From positions 1 through 7,445 of the forward strand of contig JAUWIQ010000086.1 of assembly GCA_030605285.1 (NCBI GenBank): a stretch of 7,445 bases of DNA. Reading direction: 5' to 3'. Positions 1 through 4,461 of this stretch are shown piece by piece. This stretch comes from Planctomycetota bacterium (GTDB lineage Bacteria; Planctomycetota; Planctomycetia; Pirellulales; UBA7805). The notes beneath the pieces were generated by a model. The model was not told the DNA's origin. It ran no database searches and saw only the letters and a list, made by a program, of their open reading frames with translations. A program made the position numbers and the translations under genes. How positions within the stretch are numbered: position 1 is the stretch's first letter; each line of letters begins with the position of its first letter.

Positions 1-51
1 CCCGAGACAATCTTATCCATGATCCGCAGGGAACACGAACGCAATAAGTAG
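1..51 (+). CDS. Possible 3' end of an upstream gene (partial)
   Basis: Frame 1 is open from the window edge to a TAG at 49-51 and encodes only PETILSMIRREHERNK. The charged, helical composition is plausible for a protein C-terminus, and the frame would converge on the lysine-rich gene whose stop lies 50 bp further on. Sixteen codons are too few to recognise a family. The other two plus frames also close early (stops near 20 and 44), so this is a weak call that only the flanking sequence can decide. Confidence 0.25.
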   Translation, partial: PETILSMIRREHERNK

Positions 52-100
52 ATAAGAAGCAGAAACGACCAAATCTGGGCACCGTGAGGGGAAATCCAAA

Positions 101-457
101 TTACTCTGCCTCAATGACTTCCTTGACCAACTGGACGAAATGAGGCGAATTGCCTTTTTCTGTCAATTCAGAAGCCTTCTTGTCTGCCTGCCGTCGCTGG
201 CTGTATTCGTAAAGAGCCATGCGTTTCAAGGACTGATTGAATACCCCCCAAAAAGCCTTCAGCCGAATCTCTGTGAGGGCCTTTTTACGCGTCCTTTTTG
301 TCTTGGTCTTAGTCTTGGTCTTAGTCTTTGCCGCCGAAGTCTTTGCCGCCGAAGTCTTTGCCGCCGAAGTCTTTGCGGTTGCCTTTTTCTTTTTCACCTT
401 AGTCGCTGCCTCGGCCTCCGCACGCTTTTCCTTGATAGTTACCTTTTTACGTGCCAT
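101..457 (-). CDS. Lysine-rich repeat protein, histone H1-like N-terminus
   Basis: This encodes a 118-residue, strongly basic protein of unknown function. Residues 1-58 are almost only Lys, Ala, Thr, Arg and Ser. They include three exact KTSAA pentapeptides (about 29-43) followed by a run of alternating Lys-Thr (about 44-54). This resembles the low-complexity tails of bacterial histone H1-like or AlgP-like proteins, so nucleic-acid binding is a reasonable inference but is not shown. Residues 60-118 have normal composition and look helical (KAFWGVFNQSLKRMALYEYS), so they may form a small folded domain. I know of no function for it. There is no signal peptide or membrane segment. The ATG at 457 is preceded only by a weak AGG about 8 bases upstream. 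The neighbouring minus-strand gene ends about 200 bp upstream, so this gene is probably transcribed from its own promoter. Confidence 0.75.
   Translation of the reverse strand: MARKKVTIKEKRAEAEAATKVKKKKATAKTSAAKTSAAKTSAAKTKTKTKTKTKRTRKKALTEIRLKAFWGVFNQSLKRMALYEYSQRRQADKKASELTEKGNSPHFVQLVKEVIEAE
301..376. repeat. Two in-frame tandem repeats inside the lysine-rich gene
   Basis: A 12-bp unit (tcttggtcttag) occurs twice in exact tandem at 301-312 and 313-324. A 15-bp unit (gtctttgccgccgaa) occurs three times exactly at 324-338, 339-353 and 354-368, with an 8-base partial copy at 369-376. Both lengths are multiples of three and encode KTKT and KTSAA units, so a change in copy number would change tail length without a frameshift. 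Perfect identity between copies suggests recent slippage expansion. Confidence 0.9.
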
Positions 458-659
458 GCTTTGTGCCTAATTTCAAGCTGCTTTCTAAAGGCGAATGAAC
501 CGACCTCTCGGCGCCACTAAGCCTGTCATATTAATCAATCATTGATCAATCTGCTAGGCACCTCCTAACGGCCCTAAGCACGACTGGGTTCTCGCTTCTC
601 TGGCAGAACTGCATAAAACCTACCGCCTGGCTCTCGCCTGATCGCCAAATTCGCTGCCC
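458..659. other. Intergenic region with overlapping palindromes
   Basis: No credible gene lies here. At 534-550 two palindromes overlap: ATCAAT-C-ATTGAT (534-546) and the perfect 10-mer ATTGATCAAT (541-550). They sit about 80-90 bp upstream of the lysine-rich gene on the minus strand, which suits an operator or repressor site, though no regulator is identified. On the minus strand AGGAGGT (566-560) is a perfect Shine-Dalgarno core with no well-spaced ATG. A 14-codon minus-strand frame (529-485) precedes the lysine-rich gene but has no Shine-Dalgarno of its own. I could not identify a convincing -35/-10 pair. Confidence 0.4.
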
Positions 660-965
660 CTAATCGATGGGCGTTGCATCTGGCGGAGGGGTACCGCGCC
701 CATCTCGGACGTAATTGCGCCGGTCCGCCGCATACTGCTCGGGCACAGGATCATCAAATTCCCCATCGGCTAACAAAGAAATATTCTGACCCATCATTCT
801 CTCAAATAATTGCTGCAGGTATGCCCGGCACCAACCACACCCAGTGCCTGCCCCATAACACTCGCTTAGCTGGCTGGCAACCTGCGGTGCTTCAATGCGG
901 ATGTAATTTACTACCTTGCGCTTGCTCACATGAAAGCAAAGACATAATTCATCGTCTAGTTTCAT
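660..965 (-). CDS. BFD-type [2Fe-2S]-binding protein
   Basis: This 101-residue protein resembles bacterioferritin-associated ferredoxin. The Bfd fold binds a [2Fe-2S] cluster through CxC followed about 32 residues later by CxxC. Here these are C8/C10 (ELCLCFHVS) and C43/C46 (GTGCGWC), with one more cysteine at C36. Residues about 6-55 form the domain. The remaining 45 residues are a polar, Pro-rich tail (PEQYAADRR, GTPPPDATPID) not present in E. coli Bfd, which has about 64 residues. In E. coli Bfd reduces bacterioferritin to release iron. No ferritin gene is in view, so an electron-transfer or iron-release role is inferred. The ATG at 965 follows a weak GGTGG. The start lies 44 bp after the stop of the M20 peptidase on the same strand, so the two are probably cotranscribed. 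BFD domains also occur as parts of larger enzymes, but this is a stand-alone protein. Confidence 0.82.
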   Translation of the reverse strand: MKLDDELCLCFHVSKRKVVNYIRIEAPQVASQLSECYGAGTGCGWCRAYLQQLFERMMGQNISLLADGEFDDPVPEQYAADRRNYVRDGRGTPPPDATPID

Positions 966-1009
966 GTGGCCACCAACTGTTCGTTGTGCTATCGGTTGCG
1001 GTTTATATT

Positions 1010-2248
1010 CTACCGAGGTTGCGACGTGGCAAGCCGAAGTGCAATTCTACATGCCTGATGAAACCAGGAAAGGTCCAATTGCTCTGCGGAGGTGTGCTGA
1101 AACAATTGGCCACAACCGAGCGTCACCGTCGGAATCCCTCGTGCAGTCAGCCAATTGGCATCCAGGCCACCCGCACTTACGAAATGCACCGGATCGTATC
1201 CAACGGAACGAACCGCCGATTTTGCAACCTGCAAACAGGGCTGTCGTGATGGTAGTCGAAATGATTCATAGTCTAGCTGGCCATCAAATTGCACTTTTCC
1301 ACAGGCGCCAGTCGCGCTGGTAACGGACTTTGCAGCTCGTTTGAACGCTTCCTCAATCTCGCGCACAATCCGTCTTCTGAAGGATTTACTTTGGCTGCGG
1401 GCTTCTACTTTTAATTGCACCCGGTCTGCGACAACATTTGTAGCCGTACCACCCTGAATCATACCCACATTGCTCGTGCCGCGATGGCGTCCTTTGTCGA
1501 TTGCCCCGTGCCAGCCTCGTTGTTGCAAATCGGCAATTGCCAACCCGGCGATGGCCACGGCACTAATTCCCCTTTCCGGTGCGCCTCCGGCGTGGCTTGA
1601 TAGGCCCTCGACAAGGACCTTCATGCGATAGCCTCCGGTAGCTCCAACAGTCAATTTTGCAGGCGAACCCCCGTCGAAATTGAAGGCTAATTTTGGTTTG
1701 CCGAGCAGGCCCAGGCTGGCGTGCCGCATACCCTGTATCCCCACCTCTTCTTGAACGGACCAGAGAAATGTGAGCGGAGGGTGGGCCATGCTCTGCCCCA
1801 ATAATTCAAGTGCCGTATTGAGTACAACCGCCACGCCAGCCCGATCATCGGCGCCGATTCCGGTGCTCGAATCCCCCGATCGGATGCGGCCATTTTCTAG
1901 GATTGGCTTCGCCCCCACACAAACTGGCACCGTATCCATGTGGGCCAGCAGCATCCGCCTTTCGCTACGCTTAGTTCCACGAAGCCGAAAAACCAGGTTG
2001 CCAACCTGGCCAGCCAGGCGAGTGCGACGATGGGCCTGATCGGACTTGATCGCATCCGGGCCTGCACCGGCCCCCATTAACTGATCACGGATGAAGTCGG
2101 CCACTAACATTTCCTGGCCACTAACACCTGGCAAAGCCATTAAAGCAAGGACTAACTTTGTGGCGCGAGCCAGGTCGGGTTCAATCCAATCAGAATCGGC
2201 CCGTAAACACCCCGTGACGCGTGGCGAAGAACTTGCCCGAGCAGTCAT
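1010..2248 (-). CDS. M20 family zinc peptidase (tripeptidase T-like)
   Basis: This encodes a 412-residue cytoplasmic metallopeptidase of the M20 family, closest in motif style to PepT/PepT2-like aminopeptidases that use two metal ions. The ligand pattern is complete: H103 and catalytic D105 in LLAHMDTVP, D135 in GIGADDRAG, catalytic E167 and ligand E168 in SVQEEVG, D192 in FNFDGGSP, and H385 in LFQHTSAEQ. Residues about 205-320 form the inserted dimerisation domain, with H219 in GLSSHAGGAPERG. The last part returns to the catalytic domain (GGLDANWLTARGIPTVTLGCG). Length fits the family, with an N-terminal extension of about 25 residues. The exact peptide substrate cannot be read from sequence, and related acylases or carboxypeptidases share these motifs. 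The ATG at 2248 has no Shine-Dalgarno and follows an A/T-rich stretch. The BFD gene follows 44 bp downstream and is probably in the same operon. There is no signal peptide. Confidence 0.9.
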   Translation of the reverse strand: MTARASSSPRVTGCLRADSDWIEPDLARATKLVLALMALPGVSGQEMLVADFIRDQLMGAGAGPDAIKSDQAHRRTRLAGQVGNLVFRLRGTKRSERRMLLAHMDTVPVCVGAKPILENGRIRSGDSSTGIGADDRAGVAVVLNTALELLGQSMAHPPLTFLWSVQEEVGIQGMRHASLGLLGKPKLAFNFDGGSPAKLTVGATGGYRMKVLVEGLSSHAGGAPERGISAVAIAGLAIADLQQRGWHGAIDKGRHRGTSNVGMIQGGTATNVVADRVQLKVEARSQSKSFRRRIVREIEEAFKRAAKSVTSATGACGKVQFDGQLDYESFRLPSRQPCLQVAKSAVRSVGYDPVHFVSAGGLDANWLTARGIPTVTLGCGQLFQHTSAEQLDLSWFHQACRIALRLATSQPR

Positions 2249-2272
2249 TTTTTATATTTTTCAAGTGTCTGG

Positions 2273-2302
2273 TTTACATTTCCGAGTTTGCCACCGTATC
2301 CT
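2273..2302 (+). promoter_or_regulatory. Possible sigma70-type promoter for the NDT-like gene
   Basis: TTTACA (2273-2278, five of six matches to TTGACA) is followed after 18 bp by TATCCT (2297-2302, four of six matches to TATAAT). The pair lies in the 137-bp divergent gap between the M20 peptidase and the plus-strand NDT-like gene, about 85 bp upstream of the latter. Matches of this quality also occur by chance. Confidence 0.28.
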
Positions 2303-2385
2303 AGAGGCCTTGAGAAAATCAGGTAGGGGGATCGGAAGGGGCATAGCGCCGTTTTATGCGGTCGATCAGGGAAAGCGAACATCCT

Positions 2386-2826
2386 ATGCATATTTTTTTG
2401 GCGGGCATCATGCAGGGATCACATCACAGTGCGGTCCTCCACGACCAACAATATCGAGGGCGCCTACGAAACACATTGCAGCGTTACCTGCCGGGGTGCA
2501 AAATCTACGATCCGCTGGCGAACCATACCAATTCTCTTGAGTACGATGAGCGGCAAAGTCGCGAGGTCTTCCTAGACCACAATCGCATGTGCGGAGAAGT
2601 CGATATTGTACTCGCTTGCGTCCCTGAAGCGTCCATGGGAACTGCAATCGAAATGTGGGAAGCCTATCGTCATGGCAAAGTGGTAATCACAATCAGCCCT
2701 TTGGCTCGTAATTGGGCGGTCCGATTTCTTAGCCATATCCGCTTTGAGGACGAACAGGAATTTGAGAAGGCGCTGGCAAATGGATCTCTTCTTGAGCAGC
2801 TGACGATGCTTGGGATTGCCAGCTGA
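2386..2826 (+). CDS. Nucleoside 2-deoxyribosyltransferase-like protein
   Basis: This 146-residue protein has the layout of the nucleoside 2-deoxyribosyltransferase (NDT) fold. It starts with a first strand and loop MHIFLAGIMQG, followed by KIYDPLANH, then VDIVLACVPEASMGTAIEMWEAYRHGKVV (split here as VDIVLACVPEAS at 72-83 and MGTAIEMWEAY at 84-94). The G-T-x-x-E segment gives E89, which corresponds in position to the catalytic nucleophile of NDT enzymes, and D42 lies after the second strand. These enzymes swap bases on deoxyribonucleosides, and related members hydrolyse nucleotides or only bind them. The usual YLAGP start is altered to FLAGI, so substrate and activity are uncertain. I prefer the ATG at 2386 because the fold begins there. 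An ATG at 2356 would add ten residues that look unlike the family. Neither start has a well-spaced Shine-Dalgarno (AGGG lies 14 bases before 2386). It precedes groES on the same strand by about 140 bp. Confidence 0.62.
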   Translation: MHIFLAGIMQGSHHSAVLHDQQYRGRLRNTLQRYLPGCKIYDPLANHTNSLEYDERQSREVFLDHNRMCGEVDIVLACVPEASMGTAIEMWEAYRHGKVVITISPLARNWAVRFLSHIRFEDEQEFEKALANGSLLEQLTMLGIAS

Positions 2827-2838
2827 GTCTCTCTACGG

Positions 2839-2910
2839 TTGACAACCATCGTGCGGAAAACAGATAAATTAAAAACAATATTCAAGTTTCCCCTGTTTTA
2901 TGCGTAGAAT
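2839..2910 (+). promoter_or_regulatory. Candidate promoter(s) for groES
   Basis: A perfect -35 consensus TTGACA occurs at 2839-2844, just after the stop of the upstream gene, with GATAAA (2863-2868) 18 bp later as a fair -10. A second -10 candidate, TAGAAT (2905-2910, five of six matches), lies closer to the gene with only a poor -35 (TTCAAG at 2881-2886). Either would give groES its own transcript. I see no CIRCE-type inverted repeat (TTAGCACTC/GAGTGCTAA), so HrcA control is not supported. Confidence 0.4.
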
Positions 2911-2964
2911 AAAAAAGGAGATCACGGGACCGGAATTCTTCTGCTCTGTTTTGGAGATGAAGGG

Positions 2965-3291
2965 ATGTCAGAAATAAAAATGGGCATTGAAACGATCGAG
3001 CCGGTGGGATTGCGTGTCCTGATCCGGAAGGATGCAGAAAAACGCACAACACGCGGGGGCATTCATCTCCCAGACGATGCCAAAACCCCGGTGTTGACGG
3101 GCCGTGTGGTAGCAATCAGTGTACAAGTCGACAGCAATCCAGATTACCCACTACAACAATATGACAAGGTACTGATTGATCCTCGCAATGGCATCCCGGT
3201 TGATTTTGAACAGGACAATCGGCTGTTCATTGTTCCGATTGAAGATATTGTCGCCGTTTTTCGGAAAGATGAAAAAGACAAAACGGTGTGA
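2965..3291 (+). CDS. groES: GroES-family co-chaperonin (Cpn10)
   Basis: This 108-residue protein matches the 10-kDa co-chaperonin that caps GroEL and closes the folding chamber. The N-terminal strand is LRVLIRKD (16-23). The mobile loop and its GroEL-binding tripeptide follow as TTRGGIHLPDDAK, with IHL at 33-35 in place of the usual I-V/I-L. The core continues with GRVVAIS (46-52), YDKVLID (66-72) and the C-terminal strand IVPIEDIVAVF (89-99). Residues 53-65 (VQVDSNPDYPLQQ) replace the usual short Gly-rich link, so this is a divergent member. The start is supported by GGAG at 2953-2956, eight bases before the ATG. No GroEL follows: the next gene is on the opposite strand. It is therefore an orphan copy that must act with a GroEL encoded elsewhere, or may be a specialised paralogue. 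Confidence 0.88.
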   Translation: MSEIKMGIETIEPVGLRVLIRKDAEKRTTRGGIHLPDDAKTPVLTGRVVAISVQVDSNPDYPLQQYDKVLIDPRNGIPVDFEQDNRLFIVPIEDIVAVFRKDEKDKTV

Positions 3292-3325
3292 AGCCACAAT
3301 TTGTCCGCAAGGAGGGTCTTCGTCG

Positions 3326-3364
3326 ATGCGATGGCGGGGGATTTTAACGGTCAGTATATTTTGA
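3326..3364 (+). CDS. Possible micro-ORF after groES
   Basis: AAGGAGGG at 3309-3316 is the best Shine-Dalgarno in the groES-algH gap. It lies nine bases before an ATG that opens a 12-codon frame, MRWRGILTVSIF, ending at TGA 3362-3364. A second ATG at 3331 opens an 18-codon frame in another register (ending at 3387), but at a poorer spacing of 14 bases. The peptide is short, basic at the start and hydrophobic at the end. It may be a chance match, because nothing else supports translation. Confidence 0.2.
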   Translation: MRWRGILTVSIF

Positions 3365-3379
3365 AAGTTTACATTCCGC

Positions 3380-3931
3380 TTAGTTGAGAGAAGGGTCGTC
3401 GGGGACGTGCTTTATTTTTTTGGCACCACCAAGCACATTCTGCGTAATATCCTGACCGACTCGATGCCAAAGATCCTCCGATGACCCAAAGAGATAGGCT
3501 GCATTGGCTGTCGTTGTAATCCAGCCACCCTGTTGCAACTCATTTTCCAACTGCCCATCTCCCCACCCAGAATAACCACTAAAAAGACGGAACGTGACTT
3601 CCGGACGACTTACAAGTTGGTCTAGATTTTCTCGTTGTACGGCCAGATAGACACCCGGAAGAATTTCAGCCTCGGACAGTGAGGCCTCGCCATGGAGGGC
3701 CAAAATTGGCCCCAACACCGGGCCACCGACGTTGATGGCTTCCGTGCATTTGCAAGGTAAGTCAACCAGTTCGGACCAGACCTCGCTCACCGTCCGCTCA
3801 CTAGGGCGGTTTAAAACAACACCGAAAGCCCCATGTTCATCGTGTTCGATCAGGAACACCACAGTACGACTGAAATTAGAGTCCATCAAATGGTTCGCTG
3901 CTACCAGGAGTTGGCCCTTGAGATAATTCAT
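3380..3931 (-). CDS. AlgH/YqgE family protein (DUF179)
   Basis: This 183-residue protein has the length and motifs of the AlgH/YqgE family (about 187 residues in E. coli). It shows MNYLKGQLLVAANHLMDSNF at the start, RTVVFLIEHDEHGAFGVVLN, the NVGGPVLG loop, LFSGYSGWGDGQLENEL, and a C-terminal GGWITTTANAAYLF segment ending near DLWHRVGQDI. AlgH was linked to alginate gene regulation in Pseudomonas, but its molecular role is unknown. It is a predicted cytoplasmic protein without membrane segments. I chose the ATG at 3931 because the conserved domain begins there. The frame stays open upstream to a TTG at 4270, but that part resembles no AlgH protein and carries a 14-bp tandem repeat that breaks the reading frame. 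GGGA lies 11 bases before the ATG, a weak ribosome site. The gene converges on groES with an 88-bp gap. Confidence 0.88.
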   Translation of the reverse strand: MNYLKGQLLVAANHLMDSNFSRTVVFLIEHDEHGAFGVVLNRPSERTVSEVWSELVDLPCKCTEAINVGGPVLGPILALHGEASLSEAEILPGVYLAVQRENLDQLVSRPEVTFRLFSGYSGWGDGQLENELQQGGWITTTANAAYLFGSSEDLWHRVGQDITQNVLGGAKKIKHVPDDPSLN

Positions 3932-3981
3932 CGCGGATGATTTCCCGTCGTGGATCCAGTCCCAAGTCGGGGGCGGGTCCA

Positions 3982-4009
3982 AAATAGGTTGCCTTAAATA
4001 GGTTGCCTT
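3982..4009. repeat. Perfect 14-bp tandem duplication upstream of algH
   Basis: The unit aaataggttgcctt occurs at 3982-3995 and again at 3996-4009 without mismatch or gap. It lies 50-80 bp before the algH start, and just downstream of the start point expected from the candidate promoter at 4023-4051. The length is not a multiple of three, which argues that the region is not translated. It may be a recent slippage event or a pair of binding sites. Confidence 0.85.
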
Positions 4010-4022
4010 GAACTCTTCAATC

Positions 4023-4051
4023 ATTATGGCAGTAAACAAGGCCTGAGGCAA
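4023..4051 (-). promoter_or_regulatory. Candidate promoter for algH
   Basis: Read on the minus strand, TTGCCT (4051-4046, four of six) and CATAAT (4028-4023, five of six) are separated by exactly 17 bp. Transcription would start near 4016 and give a leader of about 85 nt that contains both copies of the 14-bp repeat. Confidence 0.35.
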
Positions 4052-4288
4052 AGAGTTTTTCGACCAATTAAGGCACTCAACTGGGGAACACGCTCGACCT
4101 GAATCAATGAACCGGGGTGGTTGGCTCCACTCTTTCAAAATAAATGGCTTCAAAAAAACGGGGGCAAATGCCCTCAAGCGGATTCGTATTGGATCGTCCT
4201 GATACCGCTGGAAGTGCTTGACTTGGCATTCCACCGGAGGGAGACTCGTCGGCAGTCCATCTGGCCGCAATCGTCAAGATAAGTACCC

Positions 4289-4317
4289 TTAACAAAATCT
4301 ACTCCCTGGCTTCTACT
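4289..4317 (+). promoter_or_regulatory. Weak candidate promoter for the S1 gene
   Basis: TTAACA (4289-4294, five of six) and TCTACT (4312-4317, four of six) are spaced by 17 bp, predicting a start near 4324 and a leader of about 140 nt. It would include the structured segment 4362-4446 but not all of the first hairpin (4305-4332), so hairpin and promoter are partly competing interpretations. Confidence 0.22.
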
Positions 4318-4446
4318 GCATAAACAGCCAGGTGCTATTTGTGCTGAAACAATGTTCCCGACCGGTTCCATCTTTTGCACGAGCGGAACCGGCGATACAC
4401 TATCGCTACTTGGCCATCAGGCACCCACCCGCGATGGCCACCATCG
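4305..4446 (+). promoter_or_regulatory. Structured leader upstream of the S1 gene
   Basis: This segment contains successive perfect inverted repeats that would fold in the mRNA. They are CCTGGCT/AGCCAGG (4305-4311/4326-4332, 7 bp), CCGGTTCC/GGAACCGG (4362-4369/4385-4392, 8 bp), GCGATA/TATCGC (4392-4397/4401-4406, 6 bp) and TGGCCATC/GATGGCCA (4411-4418/4433-4440, 8 bp). A further CGATGG/CCATCG (4432-4437/4441-4446, 6 bp) overlaps the last one and cannot form with it. After it comes an A/T-rich unpaired stretch and the ATG at 4462, which lacks a good Shine-Dalgarno. No U-run follows the stems, so terminators are unlikely. The outline recalls the E. coli rpsA leader, where hairpins without a proper Shine-Dalgarno mediate S1 autoregulation. 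A regulatory role here is inferred. Confidence 0.5.
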
Positions 4447-4461
4447 ATTGAGAATTTTTCC

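Larger units (their letters stand above)
3932..4461. other. 530-bp divergent intergenic region, algH / S1
   Basis: I find no convincing gene here. The part next to algH holds a candidate minus-strand promoter and a 14-bp direct repeat. The part next to the S1 gene (4305-4446) is dense in perfect inverted repeats and is annotated separately. The middle (about 4055-4300) shows no feature I can support. Frames that stay open through the region begin with TTG and lack any recognisable protein pattern. Confidence 0.55.

Noticed and set aside
301..376. Repeats as a CRISPR array
   Set aside because: The units are 12 and 15 bp with no spacers and lie inside a reading frame coding Lys/Thr/Ala repeats.
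674..1323. Plus-strand open frames opposite the BFD and peptidase genes
   Set aside because: They lie antisense to two clearly recognised genes and show no protein pattern of their own.
2251..2256. TATAAA on the minus strand as -10 of the M20 peptidase
   Set aside because: It lies only two bases from the ATG, so transcription would start inside the gene, and no -35 is at the right distance.
4152..4174. GC hairpin followed by T7 on the minus strand as an intrinsic terminator
   Set aside because: The stem is only 4 bp (GGGC/GCCC), and there is no gene upstream on that strand to terminate.
3932..4270. Open frame extending AlgH upstream by 113 residues
   Set aside because: It starts with TTG, resembles no AlgH N-terminus, and contains a 14-bp tandem duplication that is not a multiple of three. 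The known domain begins at the ATG at 3931.
4375..4461. Upstream extension of the S1 protein from a TTG
   Set aside because: No ribosome site, a composition unlike the rest of the protein, and it would translate the region of inverted repeats. The Met-Met at 4462/4465 fits better.
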